NCBI RefSeq assembly: GCF_013364235.1 | Contig: NZ_CP054919.1 | Span: 3,462,103 to 3,526,102 of the forward strand | Length of the DNA stretch: 64,000 nt | From: Kitasatospora sp. NA04385 | GTDB lineage: Bacteria > Actinomycetota > Actinomycetes > Streptomycetales > Streptomycetaceae | Direction of reading: 5' to 3' | Position numbers and translations under genes: made by a program | In this document: in pieces, positions 35,417-43,028 of the stretch | Numbering within the stretch: the stretch's first letter is position 1 | How the letters are laid out: every line of letters starts with the position of its first letter | The notes under the pieces: model-generated | Told to the model about the DNA's origin: nothing | The model's input: the letters and a program-made list of their open reading frames with translations, nothing else | Databases searched by the model: none

Positions 35417-36546
35417 GACGAGCCTATTGACCCGAAACGGTAAGGTTCGGCGCTCGTTGGTCCGGGCGTGACGGATCTGGTTGGGGATGCGCGGCGGCTG
35501 TCGCCGAAGGCCCAGGAAGCTCTGCGGATGCGGGCGGTTGCCGCGCTTCGGGCGGGCCGGGACCGGCGTGAGGTCGCCGAACTGCTCGGCGTGAGCATGG
35601 AGTCGGTGACCGACTGGTGGGCCGCGTGGCAGGCCGGAGGCCGGGAAGCGCTGGTGTCCAGGACCCGAGGCCGGCGGGTGGGCGAGCACCAGGTGCTCGA
35701 TCCGGACCGGCAGCAGTGCGTCCGGCAGGCCCTGATCGACCACCGCCCCGAAGACCTCGGCCTGGGCGGGCAGTTGTGGACCCGCGCGGTCGTCGGCGAC
35801 CTGATCGCCCTGCTGTACCGGGTGCGACTGACCGAGCAGGGCGTGGGCAAGTACCTCAAGCGCTGGGGGTTGTCCTTCCAGCGCCCGGACAAGCGCGCGA
35901 TCGAGCAGGACCCGGAAGCAGTCCGCGCCTGGCGCGAGGAGGCCTGGCCCGCGATCCGTTCGAAGGCCCTGGAGGAAGGCGCCGAGGTGCTGTTCGCGGA
36001 TCAGACCGGCGTGCGCTCGGACCAGGTGTCCGGCCGGACCTGGGCCCCGCGCGGCGAGACGCCGACCGTGCAGCGGACCGGCAACCGCTTCTCGGTCAAC
36101 GCGATGTCCGCGATCAGCCCGCGGGGCCGGATGTGGTTCACGGTCTACCGGGGATCTTTCACGGCCGAGGTGTTCTGCGACTTCCTCGACCGCCTGAACA
36201 GGCAGTTCGACCGCCCCGTCCACCTCGTTGTCGACCGGCACTCCGTCCACCGCAGCAAGAAGGTCCGTGCCTGGCTCGCCGGCCACCCCGGCCGCATCAC
36301 GTTGCACCTGCTGCCCGCGTACGCGCCCGAGACCAACCCCGACGAGCTGGTCAACGCCGACCTGAAGTGGACCCTGCTGCCGGCCTCCCGAGCCCGCAAC
36401 GCCGATCAGCTCGCCGACGAGGTCCGCCGCTTCTTCCGCCGCCGACAGAAGCAGCCGCACGTCATCCGTGGCTACTTCCAAGGCCCGCACGTCCGCTACA
36501 TCACCGAGGAGCCGGGAATTTAGCGTTTCGAGTCAATAGCTTCGTC
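35417..36546 (+). mobile_element. IS630-family insertion sequence
   Basis: Imperfect terminal inverted repeats flank one transposase gene. The left end GACGAGCCTATTGACCCGAA and the complement of the right end GACGAAGCTATTGACTCGAA match at 17 of 20 positions. Each contains the TA dinucleotide that IS630/mariner elements duplicate, so the strict IS may begin just after TA (35426) and end just before it. Overall length of about 1.1 kb is normal for the family. The element appears complete. Confidence 0.8.
35468..36523 (+). CDS. IS630-family DDE transposase
   Basis: The 351-residue transposase has an N-terminal HTH region (RREVAELLGVSMESVTDWW) followed by a second helical DNA-binding segment (GVGKYLKRWGLSFQRP). 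The DDE catalytic core has Asp in EVLFADQTGV, Asp in LVVDRHSVH and Glu in AYAPETNPDELVN. The gene is uninterrupted and starts at GTG 35468 just inside the left inverted repeat. It is intact and could still be active. Confidence 0.92.
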   Translation: MTDLVGDARRLSPKAQEALRMRAVAALRAGRDRREVAELLGVSMESVTDWWAAWQAGGREALVSRTRGRRVGEHQVLDPDRQQCVRQALIDHRPEDLGLGGQLWTRAVVGDLIALLYRVRLTEQGVGKYLKRWGLSFQRPDKRAIEQDPEAVRAWREEAWPAIRSKALEEGAEVLFADQTGVRSDQVSGRTWAPRGETPTVQRTGNRFSVNAMSAISPRGRMWFTVYRGSFTAEVFCDFLDRLNRQFDRPVHLVVDRHSVHRSKKVRAWLAGHPGRITLHLLPAYAPETNPDELVNADLKWTLLPASRARNADQLADEVRRFFRRRQKQPHVIRGYFQGPHVRYITEEPGI

Positions 36547-36608
36547 TGGCAGGCTGCCCCGAACTCCGACACGGCCTTGATCAACCAGTCGGACAGCAGA
36601 TCCGCCAT
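36547..36608 (-). pseudogene. Gene fragment cut off by the IS630 insertion (unrecognised)
   Basis: An ATG at 36608 with an AGGAG site 6-7 bp upstream starts MADLLSDWLIKAVSEFGA and runs into the IS630 right end after about 21 codons. The continuation across the IS does not give a long frame. It may be the start of a gene of the original element. The rest of 36609-36808 shows no gene. Confidence 0.3.
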
Positions 36609-36820
36609 ACCCCGCTCCTGACACTCAGACCGACAACACATTCCTTGATCGACAAGGCTGAGGCCATTGTCTCGCATGCCAGTAGCATGCGGCGACCACT
36701 CCGCCAAACCGCCCCATCCTGTGCAGAGACCGGAGACTTCCGCCCCGCACCTACAGCTCACACAGGCCGACCAGCACCCTGCCGATCAATAAAGGGTCGA
36801 GATCGTACCAGTGAGCCTTT

Positions 36821-37570
36821 TCAGCGGTGGAGCTCAAGGGTGAGGACTGCCTTGGCTGCTGACGTCAGCCAGTTCGGGCTGCAACGGGCATGGCGGAAGA
36901 TTCTCCAGCGCCTGAGCGTAGCCACGCCGCGTTCGACAGGGTGGCGGAGCCGGGCGTGGGCCCGGTTCAGCGACCGCTGTCCAACGGACAGCTGCTTGTG
37001 GGCAGGGCGTCTGGTCGGTACGGCGAAGGTGCCGCCCGCGCCGGTGTAGCCCATATCGGCCAGGGCCGGGATGCGTAGCCGGATGCAGGTCTTGACGATG
37101 CGGTGGGTGCGGGCGGCGGTGAGGTCGTGGGTTCGGCCGGGCAGAGCGCGGGAGATCCACACGAGTGTGCCCGTCGGGCCGGTGATGACCTGGTGGTTGA
37201 CACCGTGGCGGCGGTGTTTGCCGGAGTAGTCGGCGCGGCCGTCGCCCACGCGGTCGCACTCGGCGAGGGTGCCGTCGACCAGGACGTACTCCGCATCGGT
37301 GTCACGCAGGGCCTAGGTAAGGCCGGGCGCCTTCCGTGCCAGCAGATCGGTGACCTGGTGGACGTAGGCGTGGGCGGTACCGACGCTGATCCGGAAGCCG
37401 GCGACGATCTGCGCGAGGGTGTCGTGCTTGCGCAGGTACACCAGCGCAACCAACGCTCGCTGGGACGGTCGGAGCTTGCACCGTCGGTCACCCTCGCGGG
37501 TGACAATGAGCATGGTGACCCACTCGACGAGCGCGTGCGGCAGGTCCAGTGCAGCAGGATAGGTGACCAA
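36821..37570 (-). pseudogene. IS5-like transposase with in-frame amber stop
   Basis: Two in-frame parts make one ~249-codon transposase. The N-terminal part ([19 protein letters not shown], ...[19 protein letters not shown]) ends at TAG 37315-37313. The C-terminal part continues in the same frame (YVLVDGTLAECDRV, DYSGKHRRHG, AARTHRIVKTC, RSLNRAHARLRHPVERG). Most of the DDE core lies in the second part. A single CAG-to-TAG change would explain the break, so it is probably inactive unless the amber codon is read through. The initiation codon is TTG 37570. Confidence 0.8.
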
Positions 37571-37632
37571 CGAGGCTTCCTGGCTGGTTGTTTGAGACGT
37601 GAGACATCTCGCTCAACCACCCGGGAGCCTCG
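37570..37632. repeat. Long inverted repeat covering the IS5 transposase start
   Basis: ACGAGGCTTCCTGGCTGGTTG pairs imperfectly with the complement of CAACCACCCGGGAGCCTCGT, with a loop of about 22 bases. It includes the transposase start codon and ribosome site. Such hairpins in IS elements block translation from read-through transcripts. Confidence 0.55.
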
Positions 37633-37711
37633 TTCGTTCTGCCCTTACACCGACCGCCAAGCCATCACCCGATCGGTGCCCGCCTTGAAAAGGCTCACTG
37701 TAAGAACCGCA

Positions 37712-39082
37712 ATGAAGAACGGCACCGTCTCCCGACGCTGCGCATGCCGCAACCCCGACACCGGCAAGCCGTACGGCGCGCAGTGCCCGAAGGCACCCAG
37801 CTCCCGCCACGGCATCTGGTACGTCACCCAAGAGCTGGTGCCGCGTCAGGACAACAGCCGCCGTCACTTCCACCGGGGCGGGTTCACCACCGCCGCCGAC
37901 GCGAAGGAAGAGCTGTCTAAGGTCATCGCCCTGATGGCAATACCCGAGAAGGACGACCCGACCGGTCAACTGGCGATCAGCGACCTGCTCGAAGCCTGCG
38001 CGGCGGCCAAGGAGCCGCTGCCGGACTACGACGAGACCCTCCGACGGTTCAAGACCGGACAGGTCCTCAACTCGAAGATGACCGTCGCCGAGTGGCTCGA
38101 CCGCTGGCTCGCCGGTCGTAAGCGCCTGCGGGTCACCGGCCTCAAGCGGTACGAGTGCGACGCCCGCGTCCACCTCAAGCCCCACATCAAGGCCACCGGC
38201 CGTGCGGCCCTCAACGTCGCCATCGCGCAGCAGGTGATGTCGCCGTTCAACCCCTTCGAGCACGTCGAGCTGCTGCCCGGCACCAAGCCAAAGGCACTCA
38301 TCTGGACCGAGGACCGGATCGCCCGCTGGCAGGAGACCGGCGTCAAGCCGAGCCCCGTCATGGTCTGGACTCCCGAACCAACCGCCACCTTCCTCGACTT
38401 CGTCGCGCACGACCGGCTGTACATGCTCTGGCGGATCATCGCCTTCCGCGGCACCCGCCGCGGCGAGGCGTGCGGCGTCCGCTGGGAGGACTACTCCGCC
38501 GCACAGCGCTCCCTGGCCATCGCCACCCAGCTCGTCCAGGACGGCTGGGAGGTCCTGGAGGGCGCGCCCAAGACCAGCTCGGGCGTTCGCCTGCTGTCCC
38601 TCGACAAGGGCACCTTCGACGGCCTCGAAGATCACAAGATCCGCCAGGAGAACGAGCACGCAGCCTGGGGCGACGCCTGGCAGAACACCGGCCGGATCTT
38701 CACCAACGAAGACGGCTCCATCCTCCACCCGGGCAAGGTCAGCGACCTCTTCGACCGCATCGTCGAAGCCGCCGGCCTGCCCCCGATCCGCCTTCACGAC
38801 CTCCGACACGGCGCTGCCACCATCATGCTGTTCGGCAAGATCGACCCCAAGATCGTCGCCGAGACCCTCGGCCACTCCGACACCCGGATCACCCGAGACG
38901 TCTACCAGTCCGTCCTCGACGACCTCAACCGCGAAGCCGCCGAGAAGGTCGCCGAACTGGTCCCGCACACCCGGCGCCCGCTCGCCGCCGTCCCCGACGG
39001 CACCACGCCGCAGGCCGCCGTCCCCCAGATGCGGCCCCTGACCCGGCCGACCAAAACCCCCAGCGAGGCGAAGACCGCCTGA
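37712..39082 (+). CDS. Tyrosine recombinase (site-specific integrase), shortened
   Basis: The 456-residue integrase starts MKNGTVSRRCACRNPDTGKP, the arm-binding N-terminus of actinobacterial element integrases. The catalytic residues are present: Arg in RGTRRGEACGVRW, His-x-x-Arg in RLHDLRHGAA, His in LGHSDTR and Tyr in RDVYQSV. Between HLKPHIKATGRAALN and VAIAQQVMSPFNP, about 70 residues of the usual core-binding (SAM-like) domain seem to be missing without loss of frame, so activity is doubtful. ATG 37712 lies 12 bp after the IS5-like end. It presumably inserted this element at the tRNA-Thr 3' end. Confidence 0.85.
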   Translation: MKNGTVSRRCACRNPDTGKPYGAQCPKAPSSRHGIWYVTQELVPRQDNSRRHFHRGGFTTAADAKEELSKVIALMAIPEKDDPTGQLAISDLLEACAAAKEPLPDYDETLRRFKTGQVLNSKMTVAEWLDRWLAGRKRLRVTGLKRYECDARVHLKPHIKATGRAALNVAIAQQVMSPFNPFEHVELLPGTKPKALIWTEDRIARWQETGVKPSPVMVWTPEPTATFLDFVAHDRLYMLWRIIAFRGTRRGEACGVRWEDYSAAQRSLAIATQLVQDGWEVLEGAPKTSSGVRLLSLDKGTFDGLEDHKIRQENEHAAWGDAWQNTGRIFTNEDGSILHPGKVSDLFDRIVEAAGLPPIRLHDLRHGAATIMLFGKIDPKIVAETLGHSDTRITRDVYQSVLDDLNREAAEKVAELVPHTRRPLAAVPDGTTPQAAVPQMRPLTRPTKTPSEAKTA

Positions 39083-39091
39083 CCGCTCACG

Positions 39092-39137
39092 CAGTGTGGC
39101 GTTGGGACAGCAATTCTGCTGTCCCAACGCCACACTG
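39092..39137. terminator. Perfect 21-bp hairpin after the integrase
   Basis: Arms beginning CAGTGTGGCGTTGGGACAGC pair over 21 bases around an ATTC loop, starting 9 bp after the integrase stop. It separates the integrase from the CRISPR array, which starts 30 bp further on. The perfect symmetry suggests a terminator or a recent palindrome. Confidence 0.7.
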
Positions 39138-39167
39138 CCAGGACAGCATCCGTCTTGGGAACCATCC

Positions 39168-39622
39168 GGTCAGCCCCTGCGCGCCCGGGTCGGACGACTC
39201 GCCCTCCGCCTACACGGTCGCGATCGACGGTCAGCCCCTGCGCGCCCGGGTCGGACGGGGTGCGCCACAGCGGCATCTCCGTCCACTCCGGTCAGCCCCT
39301 GCGCGCCCGGGTAGGACTACCTGGGCACCGAGGACAAGCCCGGCATCATCGGTCAGCCCCTGCGCGCCCGGGTCGGACAGGTCGGCACCGGGGCCGCTGG
39401 AGCGCTTGGGCGGTCAGCCCCTGCGCGCCCGGGTCGGACCGGCGGGCGTACGACGACGTGTTCGGGTACGACGGTCAGCCCCTGCGCGCCCGGGTCGGAC
39501 ATTCCACAGCGAAGTGTTGCGTTAGCGGCACACGGTCAGCCCTTGCGCGCCCGGGTCGGACCGCTCGGCGCCGACGCGCTCCTGGGCGTACGCCGGTCAG
39601 CCCCTGCGCGCCCGGGTCGGAC
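39168..39622 (-). CRISPR. Orphan CRISPR array, 8 repeats and 7 spacers, type I-E-like
   Basis: Eight copies of a 28-bp repeat start at 39168, 39229, 39290, 39351, 39412, 39473, 39534 and 39595, exactly 61 bp apart. The seven 33-bp spacers are all different. On the plus strand the repeat begins GGTCAGCCCCTGCG and ends CCCGGGTCGGAC. Its complement (GTCCGACCCGGGC...GGGGCTGACC) resembles actinobacterial type I-E repeats, so the crRNA strand is probably minus with the leader to the right. Copies 3 and 7 each have one substitution. No cas gene is in the window. Some spacers read as plausible coding sequence. Confidence 0.92.
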
Positions 39623-39850
39623 CCTTTGCGAGCTGGGGTGTTGTCCGGGTTTTGCGCTTCCTTGACTCTCTGTGGAGTTGTCCGGGGTAAGGGGCTGTCG
39701 GGGGATTACTCCCGCCGAGGTGGCCCACCAGGTGGTGGGCCTTCCCGCTTCTGCCTTGCGGCGCGTCCGTGCCGACCGTTGTCGGCCGGGGGTGGACTTC
39801 TGCGGGCGTTAACGTCCCCCTCTACCAGGGGGACGGCGGCGTGCCGGGCG
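39623..39850 (-). ncRNA. Candidate TnpB-associated omega/reRNA region
   Basis: The 3' end of tnpB and the 83 bp after it hold two strong hairpins: GTCCCCC-loop-GGGGGAC at 39814-39834 and the 9-bp stem of GGCCCACCA/TGGTGGGCC at 39722-39741. IS200/IS605 elements encode the TnpB guide RNA from this position, overlapping the gene end, with the guide taken from sequence beyond the right end. Here that sequence would be next to or within the CRISPR array. The RNA itself is inferred. Confidence 0.3.
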
Positions 39851-41184
39851 ATGTTGATGGCCGCGTTGTGGTCGCGGTCGATGGCCAGGCCGCAGGTGGT
39901 GCAGTGAAACACCCGCTCGCTCAGCGTCAGCTTGGGTCTCGCTGTTCCGCAGGAAGAGCAGGTCTTGCTGGACGGGTGCCAGCGGTCGAGGACCGCTAGG
40001 GCAGAGCCGTACCAGGAAGTCTTGTAGGTGAGCTGGCGCCGCAGTTCGCCGGGGGCGGCGTCGAGAATGGCGCGGTTCAGGCCAGCCTTCTGCCGCACGC
40101 GCCTACCAGGCTTCTCGACGGTTCCGCGCGCGGAGGCGCTCATCCCGCGCACGTTCAGGTCCTCGACCGCCACGGTCGCGAACCCGGTGGCCAGCTTCTT
40201 GGTGAGCAGGTGCACGGTGCTCGCCCGGCGCTGCGCGATCCGGTGCTGGATCGCGCCGACCTTCCGCGCGGCCTTCACCCGCCGCCTGGACCCGCGCTCG
40301 GTGCGCGACAGCGCCCGCTGTGCCTTGGCGAGTTGGCGGGTCCACTGGTCGAGGTGGCGGGGGTTGGCGATGTGGATGCTGCCGGGGTCGGCGGGGTCGA
40401 GGGGCTGGGAGAGGGAGGCCAGGTGGGAGATTCCCCAGTCGACGCCGACGGTGCCGCGGCCGGTCTGAGCGCGGGTCGGCTTACCGGGGACCTCCTGGAC
40501 CACCTTGGCAAGGACGCTGGCGTACCAGCGGTTGCCGCCGCGGGAGACGGTGACGGACTGGATGACGGCCTGCCCCTTGGCAACCAGGCGGGCCAGGCGC
40601 TTGCCGGAGTCGTGGACACGGATGGAACCGAGCCGGGGGAGTTGGAGGCGCCGGTAGCCGTCGAGACGGATCGTCGGCTTCTTCACGTCGTGGTGCAGAC
40701 GGAAGGAGTCGCGGGCGCGGCCCTTGCGCTTGAACCGCGGGTAGCCGACCGGCCCGCCGGCCCGGCGTCCGGTCAGGGAGTCCAGCCAGTTGCCCCACGC
40801 CCGGTCGGCGTCGATGAACGCGGACTGGAAGGCGTAGGTCGACACCTCGTGCCACCACGGGCACGGCCGGTGCAGGCCGTGGAACCCGTCCGGCAGCTCG
40901 GTCTCGGCACGGGAATCGCCTTTGAGGGTGTTCAGCGCCTTCTTGATCGCCTGGCTGCCCGGCACCGGTACCTTCACCGACTTGCGGGCCTGCGCTTCCG
41001 GCATCCCTCCGCTCACCAAGGCGTCGACCTGGGCGCGCCACTGCCGGTGCGCGGCGACCTTCACACCCAAGGCATGGTTGAACGCCCACCGGGCCGCACC
41101 GGCGTGCCGGTTGAGATCCGCGAGCTGGGCCGCGGTCGGGTCCAGGGCGAACCGGTACGCACGCAGCGTCTCCACCTGTGCCAC
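39706..41184 (-). CDS. tnpB: TnpB-like RNA-guided nuclease (IS200/IS605 OrfB family)
   Basis: The 492-residue protein has the N-terminal OrfB helix-turn-helix region (LDPTAAQLADLNRHAGAARWAFNHAL). It has a split RuvC core: Asp in TVGVDWGISHLA (~residue 250), Glu in VAVEDLNVRGM (~338) and Asp in LAIDRDHNAAINIAR (~435). A four-Cys zinc ribbon (CSSCG...FHCTTCG) lies between the last two. All catalytic residues are intact. GTG 41184 is chosen from the usual N-terminus. No TnpA is present. It reads toward the CRISPR array and ends 83 bp from its last repeat. The 335-bp gap 41185-41520 upstream shows nothing recognisable. Confidence 0.93.
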   Translation of the reverse strand: MAQVETLRAYRFALDPTAAQLADLNRHAGAARWAFNHALGVKVAAHRQWRAQVDALVSGGMPEAQARKSVKVPVPGSQAIKKALNTLKGDSRAETELPDGFHGLHRPCPWWHEVSTYAFQSAFIDADRAWGNWLDSLTGRRAGGPVGYPRFKRKGRARDSFRLHHDVKKPTIRLDGYRRLQLPRLGSIRVHDSGKRLARLVAKGQAVIQSVTVSRGGNRWYASVLAKVVQEVPGKPTRAQTGRGTVGVDWGISHLASLSQPLDPADPGSIHIANPRHLDQWTRQLAKAQRALSRTERGSRRRVKAARKVGAIQHRIAQRRASTVHLLTKKLATGFATVAVEDLNVRGMSASARGTVEKPGRRVRQKAGLNRAILDAAPGELRRQLTYKTSWYGSALAVLDRWHPSSKTCSSCGTARPKLTLSERVFHCTTCGLAIDRDHNAAINIARHAAVPLVEGDVNARRSPPPADNGRHGRAARQKREGPPPGGPPRRE

Positions 41185-41520
41185 GACAGACCTCACCCCT
41201 TCCCGCCGAACGCTTCCGCCACCAACGGAAGCGACTCTAGACGCGGCCACTGACAATGCAGGCTGCAGCACTTTCGCGAGGATTCCTGGAGTCGGCCTCA
41301 TGAAGAAGCGACACCCCGGACCGGATGAAGCGAGTCCCCAACCCGGCCTGCCGTTGTAGAAATTCCACAGCCTCGTTGCGACGCGCGAGAACTGGCCTGT
41401 GCCGCCCCCGGCCACACCTTGCAGTGCAATTGCACTGATGGCCGCACTTCGGCCGCACACGGCCCCCGATCGAACGAATCGGCGCGAGCAGCAGCCCGCC
41501 CTGGCACCCGAGAGACGACA

Positions 41521-41555
41521 AAGGCCCAGGTCAGTGACTATCTGACCTGGGCCTT
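41521..41555 (-). terminator. Terminator of the tRNA-Thr remnant (right copy)
   Basis: Perfect 14-bp stem (AAGGCCCAGGTCAG and its complement) followed by TTTG on the minus strand, directly after the second tRNA-Thr 3' fragment. It is similar in position but different in sequence from 35127-35157. Confidence 0.75.
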
Positions 41556-41558
41556 CCC

Positions 41559-41602
41559 TGAGCCGCCTATGGGATTCGAACCCATGACCTACGCATTACG
41601 AG
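41559..41602 (-). repeat. Right 44-bp direct repeat: 3' part of tRNA-Thr(CGT), attachment site
   Basis: Identical over 44 bp to 35165-35208. The 5' half of the tRNA is again absent from the neighbouring bases (next is GACGCTTGATC). It marks the junction between the 6.4-kb element on its left and a second island on its right. An intact tRNA-Thr would be expected beyond the right edge of the window. Confidence 0.85.
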
Positions 41603-41731
41603 GACGCTTGATCATCCGCCGACCGGTCCCAATCGGCGGGGTCGCGTCCCAGTTTTGCCTGTTCAGGGCACGTCTGAGCGTGACGGCCTGTCCCATACGG
41701 TTCAGCTGGTCCCAAGCGGCTACGGATACTC

Positions 41732-41753
41732 CCGGGCAAGTTCCGGGCAAGTT
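41732..41753. repeat. Tandem 11-bp repeat, possible integrase arm-type sites
   Basis: CCGGGCAAGTT occurs twice head to tail, 130 bp from the attachment repeat. Short direct repeats near att cores often bind integrase arm domains. No gene is seen in the surrounding 41603-41859. Confidence 0.4.
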
Positions 41754-41859
41754 GCTCCAGAGGGATCCCATATCCTCCCCCTGTTTCTTCCTGCTCGGCC
41801 GGCGCAGGGTCTGTCACTCAGAGTGTTTGATGTGGCCGACCGTGGGTCCTCCCCATCCG

Positions 41860-42225
41860 TCACGCCGCGCGGTGCTGGGCGGCACGCGCGATCGCGCCGT
41901 AGCGGCACTGGAACTCTCTCAGCTCTGTCACGTACCGCTCGACTCGCACTATCAGCGCTTCCAACCCCGCCTCGTCCAGCGCCTGCTCCTGCATGCCCTC
42001 CACATCGACGGACGGCAGGAACGGCCCAGGCGTCTCCGGGTCGGCTTCACCCATGAGCGCGACCTTGAGCAGCAGCTGCTCGGGTGGCCCTTCACCGTCC
42101 GGAGCGGTCAACAGCAGGGCCGAACCGTAGTGCCAATCGGACGGCTCACGGTGCCCGCCGTCGCACCACTCCGGACAGGCTGACCCGGTACCCACATCCA
42201 CCGCTATGCCGGACGTGCTCTCCAT
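41860..42225 (-). CDS. DUF6907-like small protein of actinobacterial islands
   Basis: The 121-residue protein has a CPEWCDGGH motif (C-x2-W-C...H) near residue 17, a small metal-binding-like knot seen in DUF6907 proteins of Streptomyces mobile regions. An acidic C-terminal helix follows (LDEAGLEALIVRVERYVTEL). A very strong AGGAGGT site precedes ATG 42225. Its function is unknown. It is typical accessory cargo. Confidence 0.65.
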   Translation of the reverse strand: MESTSGIAVDVGTGSACPEWCDGGHREPSDWHYGSALLLTAPDGEGPPEQLLLKVALMGEADPETPGPFLPSVDVEGMQEQALDEAGLEALIVRVERYVTELREFQCRYGAIARAAQHRAA

Positions 42226-42480
42226 CGAAGGACCTCCTCAAGGCTTCGCCTGGGCAGGCTCACTGGAGCAAACTGCACCGCCCGCCGCTACTCTGCATTG
42301 CCCAGCGGGGCTCCGCCGCTTCTCCACCCACGCACCTCACTCGTTGGAGTGAGGCCGGGACGAACAGGTTGCGGCGGGGGCGGAGGCGGGTTGCCCCAGA
42401 CGCCGACTTCCTGGCCCGCCCACCCCCCACAGTTCATCGAGAGCCTGCTTCCCGGGGCCCGAATAGGGCATCCTGGTGGC

Positions 42481-42801
42481 GTGAACAGGTACGCCGAGGC
42501 TAAGCCCTATGCCGTCCCGGACACCCTGGCTGAGCTGACAGGGCCGGTCCACGGCCCCTTCCGGCTGCCTCGCCACCTCGACTGGGGCCCGGACTACGCC
42601 TACGACCTCGACGACGACGCAGACCTCGCCGTCATGTACGAACGCGTGGTCCGCGAAGCGCAGTCCACTGCGGACCTCCAGGACCACCTCGACGGCGCCA
42701 CTCTCCAGCGCCTGTGGCCACAGCTGATCATCCCCGTGCCCGCACGGACCAGGTGGGAGCAGCGCTTCCCCCAGCTCCGTCGGCAGGCGACGGCGGCGTA
42801 G
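42481..42801 (+). CDS. Small protein paired with an AbiE-like nucleotidyltransferase (possible antitoxin)
   Basis: The 106-residue protein begins MNRYAEAKPYAVPDTLAEL and has a clear internal repeat pattern of acidic residues (DLDDDADLAVMYERVVREA). The stop overlaps the start of the next frame by one base, so the two are translationally coupled. It stands where the antitoxin or partner of AbiEii-type nucleotidyltransferases usually stands. The role is inferred only from this neighbour. Confidence 0.55.
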   Translation: MNRYAEAKPYAVPDTLAELTGPVHGPFRLPRHLDWGPDYAYDLDDDADLAVMYERVVREAQSTADLQDHLDGATLQRLWPQLIIPVPARTRWEQRFPQLRRQATAA

Positions 42802-42977
42802 TGGACGAGCTGCACGCGCGCCTGATCCAGATCTGCCTCGCTGCCCTCGCGGGCGGCTACGCCGTCCAAGCCCACCAGATCGTCAACCGGCTCAGCGACG
42901 ACGTCGACCTTCTCATGGCCTTCGACCAACCGATGAGTGTCGATCAGGGAGCCCGTTCCCCGCGGGCCATTCCGTAG
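42801..42977 (+). pseudogene. Truncated AbiEii-type nucleotidyltransferase
   Basis: The 58-residue frame holds AGGYAVQAHQIVNRLSDDVDLL, the nucleotide-binding start of AbiEii/AbiGii toxins (GG...H...R.S.DVDL). It then runs into unrelated sequence and stops, whereas normal proteins of the family are about 200-300 residues. Only the first motif remains, so the toxin is broken. It suggests past turnover of defence genes at this site. Confidence 0.65.
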
Positions 42978-43028
42978 ACCAGCCCACACCCGCCCAGCCG
43001 AATCGGACCACCTGCAGGGGAGTCAGCC

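Larger units (their letters stand above)
36809..37700 (-). mobile_element. IS5-family-like insertion sequence, degenerate
   Basis: Inverted ends are visible: CAGTGAGCCTTTTCA at the left and its complement (TGAAAAGGCTCACTG) at the right, enclosing one interrupted transposase gene. Size is about 892 bp. No clear target duplication remains. The right end lies 12 bp before the integrase start codon, so the insertion removed or replaced that gene's promoter. Confidence 0.75.

Noticed and set aside
39155..39907. Protein with a repeated ARPGRT/PCAPGSD motif
   Set aside because: The frame is produced by translating the CRISPR repeats; the exact 61-bp period and unrelated spacers show an array, not a gene.
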